In this document: one piece after another, positions 8,385 to 15,960 of the stretch
How positions within the stretch are numbered: position 1 is the stretch's first letter
How the letters are laid out: each line of letters starts with the position of its first letter
DNA from: DATFQI01 sp963831105
GTDB taxonomy: Bacteria > Actinomycetota > Thermoleophilia > Solirubrobacterales > Solirubrobacteraceae
Assembly: GCA_963831105.1 (NCBI GenBank)
Contig: CAWHOS010000003.1
Span: forward strand, 62,001-126,000
Reading direction: 5' to 3'
DNA: 64,000 nt
Position numbers and translations under genes: made by a program
Notes under the pieces: generated by a model
Told to the model about the DNA's origin: nothing
The model's database searches: none
The model's input: only the letters and a program-made list of their open reading frames with translations

Positions 8385-9743
8385 ATGCCGCGCACCCGCC
8401 TCACGCTCGTCCTGCTCACGTCCGCCGGCGTCTCGCTGGCGCTGATGCAGACGCTCGTGATCCCGGCGCTGCCCTACTTCGCGCGCGAGTTCGGCTCGTC
8501 GCCGAGCTGGACGGCATGGATCGTCACGGGCTTCCTGCTGAGCTCCTCGATCCTGACGCCGATCGTCGGCCGGCTCGGCGACGCGCACGGCAAGAAGCGC
8601 GTGCTCGTCGGCTCGCTGGTCGTGTTCGGGCTCGCCTCGCTCGGCGCGGCGGCGGCCTGGGACCTCCCGTCGCTCGTGGCCTTCCGCTTCGTGCAGGGCG
8701 TCGGCGCCGCCGTCTTCCCGCTCGCGTTCGCGATCATCCGCGACGAGTTCCCGCCCGAGCGCGTCGGCTTCGCGATCGGCACGGTGAGCTCCGCCTTCGG
8801 CCTCGGCGGAGGCGTCGGGCTCGTGCTCGGCGGCCTGATGCTCGAGCACCTGAGCTGGCAGTGGCTGTTCGTGGTCGGCGGCGTGCCGAGCCTCGTCGCG
8901 GCCGCTCTGATCGCGCGCTGCGTGCCCGAGTCGCCCGTGCGCACGCGGGCCAAGGCCGACTGGGCCGGCGCCGCCGTGCTCTCGCTCGCGCTCGTCGCGC
9001 TGCTGGTCGCCCTCAGCGAGGGCGCCCACTGGGGCTGGGACTCGCTGCCCGTCGCCGCGCTGGCCGTGGCCGCCGCGGCCCTGCTCGCGACTCTGGATCC
9101 AGATCGAGCGCCGCGTCGAGGACCCGCTGATCGATCTGCGCACGCTGGCCCGCCGCGGAATGGCGGCGACGAACGCGACCACGTTCCTGGTCGGCTTCGC
9201 CATGACGGCCTTCTTCGTCGCGATGCCCGCGCTCGTGCAGTCGCCCAGGGCCGGCTTCGGCGCCTCGCCGCTGGAGGCGGGGCTGCTGCTCCTGCCGTTC
9301 TCCGTGGCGATGATGATCGGCGGGCCCGCGGGCGGCGCCCTGCTCGGCCGCGGCGGGCCGCCTCGCCGTGCTGCGCGGCGGGCTCGCCACCGCAGCGCTC
9401 GCCGTCGGCGCTGATGGCGGTCGCGCATGAGGACGAGGTGCTCCTGTGCGCGTGGCTGGCGATGCTCGGATCCGGGGCGGCGTTCGCGCTGGCCGCGATC
9501 GGCGCGCTCGTGATCGACCACTCGCGGCCGTCGGAGACCGGCGTGGCGGGCGGGATGAACTCGATCATGCGCACGGTCGGCGGCTCCTTCGGCGGGCAGA
9601 TCGCGGCCGCGCTGCTGACGGCCGGCACGGCCGGCGGCTTCACGCAGGCGCTGGCGGTCACGGCCGCCGCCGCCGCGCTCGGGCTGGCGCCGACGCTGCT
9701 GCTGAGCCGCGCGCCCGCGCGGGCGCTAGCTCCGGCCGCGTAG
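8385..9743 (+). CDS. MFS drug-efflux-type transporter (three frameshifts)
   Basis: The protein restores to about 451 residues. The N-terminal half is intact: helix 1 starts L-T-L-V-L-L-T-S-A-G-V, the loop 2-3 signature G-R-L-G-D-A-H-G-K-K-R follows, then helices up to A-L-L-V-A-L-S-E-G. The frame then shifts near 9090, near 9353 and near 9407. Each shift is explained by one extra base, and all three reading frames are used in turn before returning to the original one. The restored middle reads W-I-Q-I-E-R-R-V-E-D-P-L-I-D-L-R, typical of DHA2-like 14-TM or QacA-like exporters, and the end contains the conserved G-M-N-S-I-M-R-T-V-G-G-S-F-G-G-Q. It is a proton-driven exporter in the inner membrane; the substrate is unknown. 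ATG at 8385. Confidence 0.8.
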   Translation: MPRTRLTLVLLTSAGVSLALMQTLVIPALPYFAREFGSSPSWTAWIVTGFLLSSSILTPIVGRLGDAHGKKRVLVGSLVVFGLASLGAAAAWDLPSLVAFRFVQGVGAAVFPLAFAIIRDEFPPERVGFAIGTVSSAFGLGGGVGLVLGGLMLEHLSWQWLFVVGGVPSLVAAALIARCVPESPVRTRAKADWAGAAVLSLALVALLVALSEGAHWGWDSLPVAALAVAAAALLATLDPDRAPRRGPADRSAHAGPPRNGGDERDHVPGRLRHDGLLRRDARARAVAQGRLRRLAAGGGAAAPAVLRGDDDRRARGRRPARPRRAASPCCAAGSPPQRSPSALMAVAHEDEVLLCAWLAMLGSGAAFALAAIGALVIDHSRPSETGVAGGMNSIMRTVGGSFGGQIAAALLTAGTAGGFTQALAVTAAAAALGLAPTLLLSRAPARALAPAA

Positions 9744-10250
9744 CAGCAGCCGCGACAGCGCCTGCTGCGCGCGCGGCGGCAGGAGCGCCGAGCGGTGGTC
9801 GGGGAAGTCGCGGATCAGCCGCGCGCCGGCACGCGGGCGCGGCATCCCGAAGCGGTCGTAGCCGCCGGTCGACGAGAGCTCGGCGAGCCGGGTGAAGAAC
9901 GCCTCGGACTCCCCGGCGGGCTCGTGGCGGATGCGGACGCGGCTCGGGCCTCCGGGATTGCGCTGGCGATGGCGCGTGCCGGCCGAGACCGTCATCTTGT
10001 CGCCCGGGCCGAGGTGGTAGGAGACGCCCTTCGTGTCGAGCCGGAGCGCCCCTTCGATCACCTCGAAGGACTCCGTCTGGCGCTCGTGGACGTGCGGCTG
10101 CGCGACGACGCCGCGCCCCGTGCCGACGGCGTCGAACTCGAAGTACGCGCCGTCCGTCGTCGCCGCCGTCGCGATCACCTCGACGGTGAAGCCGAGCGCG
10201 CTCGCGTCCAGCACCGTCCCGGGTTCGAGCGTCATGCCCCATGCTCGCAT
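9726..10250 (-). CDS. Cupin-domain protein
   Basis: The protein has up to 174 residues. A single cupin barrel is visible: motif 1 is P-H-V-H-E-R-Q-T-E-S-F-E-V-I-E-G with metal ligands His, His and Glu, and motif 2 is around R-H-R-Q-R-N-P-G. A C-terminal helix of about 60 residues (F-F-T-R-L-A-E-L) follows. Such stand-alone cupins bind a metal and act as small-molecule oxygenases, isomerases or sensors; the substrate is unknown. Either the ATG at 10250 or that at 10235 may be the start. The 3' end overlaps the convergent MFS gene by 18 bases, and the 5' end is 36 bases from the divergent dioxygenase-like gene. Confidence 0.7.
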   Translation of the reverse strand: MRAWGMTLEPGTVLDASALGFTVEVIATAATTDGAYFEFDAVGTGRGVVAQPHVHERQTESFEVIEGALRLDTKGVSYHLGPGDKMTVSAGTRHRQRNPGGPSRVRIRHEPAGESEAFFTRLAELSSTGGYDRFGMPRPRAGARLIRDFPDHRSALLPPRAQQALSRLLLRGRS

Positions 10251-10286
10251 CGCGCGCAGCCGCGGGGCAAGTGGGACACTCGCCGG

Positions 10287-10874
10287 ATGCAGGACGAGTA
10301 CTTGCTCGACACGCCGACGGTCCGCGAGTTCGTCGCGGGGGTCCGCGAGCAGATCGAGCTCGCCGCCTCGCCCCAGGCCGCCTGCGACGCCATCCGCCCC
10401 GCGTTCGCGGAGCTGCTCGCCGACCCGGCGTGGCTGCCCGGGCGCTACCAGGAGGGCGACCCCGGCAGCGGCATGGGCGGCGGCATCGGCCAGTGGCTGC
10501 TGTTCCGCGCCGGCGACCGCTCGCTGACGCTATTCGCGCTGGTCGTCCCGCCCGGCGCCCAGACGCCGGTCCACGACCACCTCGCGTGGGGGCTCGTCGG
10601 GCTCTACCGCGGCACGCAGGACGAGGAGATCTACGAGGGCGACCCGATCGCGCTGCGGGAGCGCCGAGCGCTCGCGCCGGGCGACTTCTACGCGCTGCTC
10701 CCGCCCGCCGACGACATCCACCGCGTACGGACCACGTCAGCGGAGACGTCCGTCTCGATCCATCTCCTGACCAACGACACGGGGTGCGTGTGGCGTCATG
10801 CTTATGACGCGGACTCGGGCGAGGTGTCGCCGTTTCGCTCTGGCTACGTGAACGTGACCTGTGAGGACAGCTGA
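10287..10874 (+). CDS. Cysteine-dioxygenase-like (thiol dioxygenase) cupin protein
   Basis: The 195-residue protein has an N-terminal helical region (L-L-D-T-P-T-V-R-E-F) followed by a cupin with H-D-H at the start of motif 1 (T-P-V-H-D-H-L-A-W-G-L-V-G-L-Y-R-G) and a motif 2 His in D-D-I-H-R-V. This 3-His arrangement without the motif-1 Glu is characteristic of cysteine dioxygenase and 3-mercaptopropionate dioxygenase relatives that bind ferrous iron. The probable reaction is dioxygenation of a small thiol to a sulfinate in the cytoplasm. The exact thiol is not determinable. The ATG at 10287 follows GGACACTCGCCGG with no clear ribosome-binding site. Confidence 0.7.
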   Translation: MQDEYLLDTPTVREFVAGVREQIELAASPQAACDAIRPAFAELLADPAWLPGRYQEGDPGSGMGGGIGQWLLFRAGDRSLTLFALVVPPGAQTPVHDHLAWGLVGLYRGTQDEEIYEGDPIALRERRALAPGDFYALLPPADDIHRVRTTSAETSVSIHLLTNDTGCVWRHAYDADSGEVSPFRSGYVNVTCEDS

Positions 10875-10918
10875 GGGGTTGTCCATCGGGCGACCCCGGC
10901 GTACCCTCCCGAACGCGA

Positions 10919-11848
10919 ATGCGCCACATCGACACGCCGGGATACCGCCACGAGGCGCTCTTCTACCGGGGTGAAGAGGAGTTCCTCGCCGGCACGATCC
11001 CGCTCGTTCGGGACGCCATCGACGCCGATGCTGCGGTCCTCGTCGCCGTCCCGCGCGCTGGTGTGCGCGTGCTCCAGGAGGCGCTCGGACGCAACCGCGA
11101 GCGCGTCGTGTTCGCGGACATGGAGGAGATCGGCCGCAACCCGGGGCGGATCATCGGCGCGTGGCGCGACTTCATGCGCGCGCACGGTGACGACGAAGCG
11201 CCCCCTCTGGGCATCGGCCAGCCGATCTGGCCGGAGCGCACGGAGGCCGAGCTCGTCGAGTGCCACCGGCACGAGACGCTGCTGAACCTCGCCTTCCCGC
11301 ACGAGAAGTCCTGGACGTTGCTCTGCCCGTACGACGCCGAGCGGCTCCCCGACGACGTGCTCCGGGCCGCGCGGCGCAACCACCCGCACGTCGTCGAGCG
11401 CGGCGAGCTGCGGCGCAGCGAGAGCTTCGTGCGCGCGATCCCGGGACCCGCCCCGCTGCCGCCGCCGGCCGTCGAGCCGACGGAGATGCGCTTCTCCCAC
11501 GGCGAGCTCGCGGTGCTGCGCGAGTTCCTCGCCCGCCGCGCCGCGAACGAGGGCCTGTCGTCCGATCGGCTGGCCGACCTCGTGCTCGCCGTCGACGAGC
11601 TGGCCACGAACACGCTGCGCTACGCCCGCGGCGAGGGCGTGGTGCGGACCTGGCGCGAGAACGGCACGATGCTCGTGGAGGTCGCTGACGACGGCCACAT
11701 CGCGGATCCCCTGGCCGGGCGCGACTGCCCGCCCCCGACCGAGCTCGGCGGGCGCGGGCTGTACCTGGTCAACCAGCTCTGCGACCTGGTGCAGCTGCGC
11801 TCCTCGCCCGAGGGCAGCGTGATCCGTCTCCACATGTACCTGGACTGA
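10919..11848 (+). CDS. MEDS-domain sensor fused to RsbW-like anti-sigma HATPase
   Basis: The protein has 309 residues. Residues about 10-165 form an MEDS domain (H-E-A-L-F-Y-R-G-E-E-E-F, then A-V-L-V-A-V-P), a sensory module first recognised in DcmR-type regulators. Residues about 185-305 form a histidine-kinase-like ATPase of the RsbW/SpoIIAB group, with N box V-D-E-L-A-T-N-T-L-R-Y-A, G1 V-A-D-D-G-H-I and G2 G-G-R-G-L-Y-L-V-N. Such fusions regulate sigma factors by partner switching. No antagonist or sigma gene is adjacent. It ends 17 bases before cydA on the same strand and may be co-transcribed with the cytochrome bd operon, suggesting a redox or energy signal (inference). TACCCT lies 11 bases before the ATG. 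Confidence 0.85.
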   Translation: MRHIDTPGYRHEALFYRGEEEFLAGTIPLVRDAIDADAAVLVAVPRAGVRVLQEALGRNRERVVFADMEEIGRNPGRIIGAWRDFMRAHGDDEAPPLGIGQPIWPERTEAELVECHRHETLLNLAFPHEKSWTLLCPYDAERLPDDVLRAARRNHPHVVERGELRRSESFVRAIPGPAPLPPPAVEPTEMRFSHGELAVLREFLARRAANEGLSSDRLADLVLAVDELATNTLRYARGEGVVRTWRENGTMLVEVADDGHIADPLAGRDCPPPTELGGRGLYLVNQLCDLVQLRSSPEGSVIRLHMYLD

Positions 11849-11865
11849 GCGGGCACACTGCAGGG

Positions 11866-13254
11866 ATGGCGGCCGGCCTCGTCGTCGCCCAGGCCCTGTC
11901 CGAGACGCTCGGAGGCGGGCCCCAGCCTGATCTGCTCGAGGCGCGCCAGATGCAGGCGCTCTCGCTCGGCGTGCACATCCCGCTGGTCTGCTTCGGGATC
12001 GCGTTCCCGGCGATGTTCCTGTTCGTCGAGGGGCTCTACCTGCGCACCGGTGACGCGACCTACAAGGCGCTCGCCAAGCGCTGGTCGAAGGTGGCGCTGA
12101 CGCTGTTCGCGGTCGGCGTGGTGACCGGCACGATCCTCTCGTTCGAGTTCGGGCTGCTGTGGCCGGAGTTCATGGCCTCCTTCGGGGAGGTCTTCGGGAT
12201 CGCGTTCGGGCTCGAGGGCATCTCGTTCTTCGTCGAGGCGATCTTCATGGCGATCTACGTCTACGGCTGGCAGCGACTGCCGCCGCGGGCGCACTTCCTG
12301 ACGGGCGTCCCGATCGTGATCTCGGGCTTCGCCGGCTCCCTCAACGTGATCGCGGTCAACGGCTGGATGAACAACCCCGAGGGCTTCGACGTCGTGAACG
12401 GCCGCGTGACGAACCCGCGCCCGTGGGACGCGCTGATCAACACGAACATGTGGCACGAGCTGATCCACATGTACCTGGCCGGCTACATCGTGGCCGGCTT
12501 CATCGTCGCGGGCGTGTACTCGTACGCGTGGCTGCGCGGCCGCCGTGACCGCTACCACCGCACGGCGCTCGTCGTGACGCTCTCGTTCGCCTGCCTGGCG
12601 GCCCCGGTGCAGGTCATCGTCGGCGACTGGGCGGCCCGCACGGTGACCAAGGAGCAGCCCGTGAAGCTCGCCGCCTTCGAGGGGCTCGTGAAGACCACGA
12701 AGGGCGCGCCGTTCACGATCGGCGGCGTCTTCGACGAGGACGAGCAGCGCGTGCGCTGGGGGATCGAGATCCCGCGGCTGCTGTCCGTGCTGGCCAAGCA
12801 CGACCCGAACGCGACCGTGGCCGGCCTGGAGACGGTGCCGCCCGAGGACCGCCCGCCCGTCAACGTCGTCCGGATCGCGTTCCAGACGATGGTCGGCATC
12901 GGCACGGGGCTGGCGCTGCTGGGCACCGTCTTCTTCATCACCTGGCTGCGCAAGCGCCGCCTGCCGCGCTCGCGGTGGTTCTTCCGGGCGGTGATGGCGG
13001 CCGGGCCGCTCGCGCTCGTGGCGCTGATCGCCGGCTGGATCACCACGGAGGTCGGCCGCCAGCCCTGGATCGTCTACGAGGTGATGCGCACGGAGCAGGC
13101 CGTCACGTCCGCCGACGGGCTGGAGGTGGGCTACGCCGCGCTCGTGGCCGTCTACGTGTCGCTCGCCGCGGCGGTCGTGTGGCTGCTGCGCCGGCTCGCC
13201 TCCAAGCCGCCGGACACCGAGGTCGACGAGCCCGTCGCGGCGGGGCCGCGCTGA
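11866..13254 (+). CDS. cydA: Cytochrome bd-type quinol oxidase subunit I
   Basis: The 462-residue integral membrane subunit carries the hemes and the quinol site. His37 (L-G-V-H-I-P) is the expected heme b595/d-side ligand, and the conserved W-H-E-L-I-H-M-Y (His197, His201) lies in the b558 region. The quinol-binding signature is K-E-Q-P-V-K-L-A-A-F-E-G (262-273), with Lys267 and Glu272 in the K-x4-E spacing, followed by G-R-Q-P-W near the end. The Q-loop is short, as in cyanide-insensitive (CIO-type) oxidases. The enzyme reduces O2 to water at high affinity without pumping protons. The gene ends in a TGATG overlap with cydB. ATG at 11866, preceded by CACACT about 9 bases upstream. Confidence 0.95.
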   Translation: MAAGLVVAQALSETLGGGPQPDLLEARQMQALSLGVHIPLVCFGIAFPAMFLFVEGLYLRTGDATYKALAKRWSKVALTLFAVGVVTGTILSFEFGLLWPEFMASFGEVFGIAFGLEGISFFVEAIFMAIYVYGWQRLPPRAHFLTGVPIVISGFAGSLNVIAVNGWMNNPEGFDVVNGRVTNPRPWDALINTNMWHELIHMYLAGYIVAGFIVAGVYSYAWLRGRRDRYHRTALVVTLSFACLAAPVQVIVGDWAARTVTKEQPVKLAAFEGLVKTTKGAPFTIGGVFDEDEQRVRWGIEIPRLLSVLAKHDPNATVAGLETVPPEDRPPVNVVRIAFQTMVGIGTGLALLGTVFFITWLRKRRLPRSRWFFRAVMAAGPLALVALIAGWITTEVGRQPWIVYEVMRTEQAVTSADGLEVGYAALVAVYVSLAAAVVWLLRRLASKPPDTEVDEPVAAGPR

Positions 13255-14321
13255 TGCTGCCGGAGCTCTGCCTCGGCCTCGCGATGGTGGGCATCACGGC
13301 CTACGCCGTGCTCGGCAGCGCCGACTTCGGAGCCGGCTTCTGGGACCTGACGGCCGGCGGCGCCCACCGGGGCGGGCGCGTGCGGGGGATGATCCAGCGC
13401 TCGATGAGCCCGGTGTGGGAGGCCAACCACGTGTGGCTGATCTTCGTGCTCGTGGTCGTCTGGACGGCGTTCCCGGTCGCGTTCGCCTCGATCTTCTCGA
13501 CGCTGTCGATCCCGCTGTTCCTCGCCGCGCTCGGGATCATCTTCCGCGGCGCCGCCTTCGCCATGCGGGGGCAGGCCGGCACGATCCGCGAGGCCCGCGC
13601 GCTCGGCGCGCTGTTCGCCTCGTCCTCCGTGCTGATCCCCTTCTGCCTCGGCACGGTCGCGGGCGCGATCGCCTCCGGGCGGGTGCCGGTCGGCAACGCG
13701 GCCGGGGACGCCTGGTCGTCGTGGCTGAACCCGACCTCCGTGCTGATCGGGGTGCTCGGCATCGTCACCGGCGCGCACCTCGCGGCCGTGTTCCTCGCGG
13801 GCGACTCGCGGCGCGCCGGGCAGGAGGACCTCGTGCACGCCTTCCGCACCCGCGCGCTTGCGACGGGCGCCCTCGCGGGGGTTGTCGCGCTCGGCGGCCT
13901 GCTCGTGCTGCGCTCGGACGCCCGCGACCTCTACGACGGGCTGCTCTCGGGCGGCGGGCTGGTGTGCGTACTGGTGTCCGCCGTCGGCGGCGTGGCGACC
14001 ATGGCGCTGGTGTGGACGGAGCGCTACGGGCCCGCGCGACTGACCGCCGGGGTCGCCGTCGGCGCGATCACCGTGGGCTGGGCGCTGGCGCAGAGCCCGT
14101 ACCTGCTGCCGCCCGAGCTGACGCTCGAGGAGGCGGCCGCGAGCGACGCGACGCTCGCCGCCGTGCTGGTCGGGCTCGCGGTCGGCGCGCTCGTGCTCGT
14201 GCCGTCGCTGATGCTGCTGTACCGGCTGGTGCTGCGCGGGACGCTCGACCAGGAGTTCGAGCCGCTCGACCAGCGCTTCCGTCCCCGCGAGGCCTCCGAC
14301 GCGGAGGGCAGGCAGTCGTGA
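13254..14321 (+). CDS. cydB: Cytochrome bd-type quinol oxidase subunit II
   Basis: The 355-residue polytopic partner of CydA begins with a helix containing the G-S-A-D-F-G-A-G-F-W-D-L signature, then P-V-W-E-A-N-H-V-W-L-I-F, both diagnostic for CydB. Eight to nine transmembrane helices follow, with a conserved A-F-P-V-A-F-A-S loop. It stabilises the CydA hemes in the complex. The start codon overlaps the cydA stop (TGATG), so translation is coupled. The C-terminus (L-D-Q-R-F-R-P-R-E) is a cytoplasmic tail that overlaps the next small gene by GTGA. No cydCD ABC transporter genes are in the window. Confidence 0.94.
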   Translation: MLPELCLGLAMVGITAYAVLGSADFGAGFWDLTAGGAHRGGRVRGMIQRSMSPVWEANHVWLIFVLVVVWTAFPVAFASIFSTLSIPLFLAALGIIFRGAAFAMRGQAGTIREARALGALFASSSVLIPFCLGTVAGAIASGRVPVGNAAGDAWSSWLNPTSVLIGVLGIVTGAHLAAVFLAGDSRRAGQEDLVHAFRTRALATGALAGVVALGGLLVLRSDARDLYDGLLSGGGLVCVLVSAVGGVATMALVWTERYGPARLTAGVAVGAITVGWALAQSPYLLPPELTLEEAAASDATLAAVLVGLAVGALVLVPSLMLLYRLVLRGTLDQEFEPLDQRFRPREASDAEGRQS

Positions 14322-14503
14322 AGCTCGCGCTCATGCTCGGCTCGTTCGCCGCCGGGCTCGTGCTGATGGTGGGCTTCGAGCACGTCGTCACGCGCATCCT
14401 CGGCGTGCTCGCCCTGTTCTGCTTCCTCGTCACGGGCGTCTTCCTGATCGCCGACCCCGTTTTCTTGGGTAAGGAGGAGGAGGACATGCAAGACGAGCGT
14501 TAA
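14318..14503 (+). CDS. Small two-helix membrane protein of the cyd operon
   Basis: The 61-residue protein starts at GTG (14318) inside the cydB stop (GTGA overlap), so translation is coupled. It has two hydrophobic helices, about 3-19 (LALMLGSFAAGLVLMVG) and 26-46 (ILGVLALFCFLVTGVFLIA), joined by F-E-H-V-V-T-R and followed by an acidic tail (K-E-E-E-D-M-Q-D-E-R). CydX/CydH-like accessory subunits of bd oxidases are also short membrane peptides encoded after cydB, but this one is longer and has two spans, and I see no sequence identity to CydX. An oxidase accessory role is inferred from position only. Confidence 0.7.
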   Translation: MKLALMLGSFAAGLVLMVGFEHVVTRILGVLALFCFLVTGVFLIADPVFLGKEEEDMQDER

Positions 14504-14505
14504 CC

Positions 14506-15960
14506 GTGACGCCGGCGACGCTGTTCTGCGGGCGCTACCTCGTGGTGCGGCGCCTGGGCTCCGGCGGCACCGCCACGGTCTTCCTGGCCGAGGACCAGCG
14601 GCTCCGGCGCAAGGTCGCGGTCAAGCGGCTGCACGGCGTCGAGGTGACGGATGCGACGGCCGAGCGGCTGCGCCGCGAGGCGCGGATCATGGCCTCGCTG
14701 CACCATCCGAACCTCGTCACCGTGCTCGACATGCTCACGGAGGACGACGACCTCTACCTCATCATGGAGTACGTGCCCGGCGGCACGCTCGCCGACGTGC
14801 TCGAGGAGGCGCCGCTGGAGCCGCGGACCGTGCTCGATCTGCTGCGGCCGATCGCCGCCGCGCTCGACCACGCGCACTCGAACGGCGTGGTGCACCGCGA
14901 CGTCAAGCCCTCCAACGTCCTCGTCGGCGACGACGGAGCGGTCAAGCTCGCCGACCTGGGGCTGGCGACCGCGGCCGAGATCACGCGGATCACGCCGCCG
15001 GGCTCGATCCTCGGCACCCCGGCCTACATGGCCCCCGAGCAGGCGCAGCCCGTGCCCTGCACGCCGGCGACCGACATCTTCGCGCTCGCGACGATCGCCT
15101 TCCAGGCGCTCAGCGGCACGCTCCCGCGGACGGGGTCGACCGCCCTGGCGGTCCTGCGCCAGGCCACGAGCATGCCGCCGCCCGACCTGCGCGAGCGCCG
15201 GCCCGGGACCCCCGCGGCGGCCGCCGAGGCGCTCGGCCGCGGCATGGCGTTCGAGCCGGGCGAGCGGCAGGCCTCGGCGGCGAAGCTGCTGGACGAGCTC
15301 GAGGCAGGCTTGGGCAAGCCCGAGCCGACCCGCGTCGCCCCGGCCGTCCGCCGCCGCCGCACGCCCGCCGACGTGCTCGCCTCCGCCGACCGCGAGCCCG
15401 AGCCGCCGCCGCGGCGCCGCCGGACCGGGCGGATGCTCGCGCTGCTCGCGCTCCTCGTCGCCGCCGTCGCGGTCGCCGCCGTGCTGGCGCTGGCGCGCGA
15501 CGACGACCCGGGCGAGCAGGCTGCGAGCACGCCCGAAGCGACGGCCGAGCCGACCGAGGAGCCCAAGGCCGAGGCGACCAGCGAGCCGGCTGAGGAGCCC
15601 GCGCCCGCCGCGACCCCGCGCGCGCTCGGCCCGGCGGCATCGGTCCGCGAGTTCTACGAGCGCGCGGCCGAGGACGACTTCGCGGGCGCGTGGCGCGTCG
15701 CCGGCCCGCGCATGCGGGCCGTCTACGGCGACAGCCGCGCGACCTTCGAGCGGCAGCTCGGCTCGCTCGAGAAGATCGAGTTCCCCGAGCTGGCGCTCGA
15801 GTCGCGCTCGGGCTCGACGGCGATCGTGCGGGTACGCACCGTGGCCACGCACACGGATCGCACGGACCTCTGCACCGGCACGCTGCAGACCACCCGCTCA
15901 GGCGGCCGCTGGCTCGTCGAGCCGCACGGCCTCTCCTGCGCGCGCGCCGGCGGGTCCTAG
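14506..15960 (+). CDS. Membrane-anchored Ser/Thr protein kinase
   Basis: The protein has 484 residues. The kinase domain (about 10-265) has a glycine loop L-G-S-G-G-T-A-T-V, the V-A-V-K lysine, the catalytic H130-R-D-V-K-P-S-N and D150-L-G in place of DFG, then G-T-P-A-Y-M-A-P-E-Q. A transmembrane helix runs from about 310 to 329. A Pro/Glu/Thr-rich stalk leads to an extracellular domain of about 110 residues (A-S-V-R-E-F-Y-E-R-A onward) resembling SnoaL/NTF2-like accessory domains, not PASTA repeats. GTG at 14506, two bases after the stop of the small cyd-operon gene, so it is probably part of the cyd transcript. The stop TAG shares CTAG with the convergent asnB stop. The substrate is unknown. 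Confidence 0.9.
   Translation: MTPATLFCGRYLVVRRLGSGGTATVFLAEDQRLRRKVAVKRLHGVEVTDATAERLRREARIMASLHHPNLVTVLDMLTEDDDLYLIMEYVPGGTLADVLEEAPLEPRTVLDLLRPIAAALDHAHSNGVVHRDVKPSNVLVGDDGAVKLADLGLATAAEITRITPPGSILGTPAYMAPEQAQPVPCTPATDIFALATIAFQALSGTLPRTGSTALAVLRQATSMPPPDLRERRPGTPAAAAEALGRGMAFEPGERQASAAKLLDELEAGLGKPEPTRVAPAVRRRRTPADVLASADREPEPPPRRRRTGRMLALLALLVAAVAVAAVLALARDDDPGEQAASTPEATAEPTEEPKAEATSEPAEEPAPAATPRALGPAASVREFYERAAEDDFAGAWRVAGPRMRAVYGDSRATFERQLGSLEKIEFPELALESRSGSTAIVRVRTVATHTDRTDLCTGTLQTTRSGGRWLVEPHGLSCARAGGS

Noticed and set aside
14318..14503. Direct assignment as CydX
   Set aside because: CydX is about 37 residues with one helix. This protein has 61 residues and two helices, with no visible sequence match.
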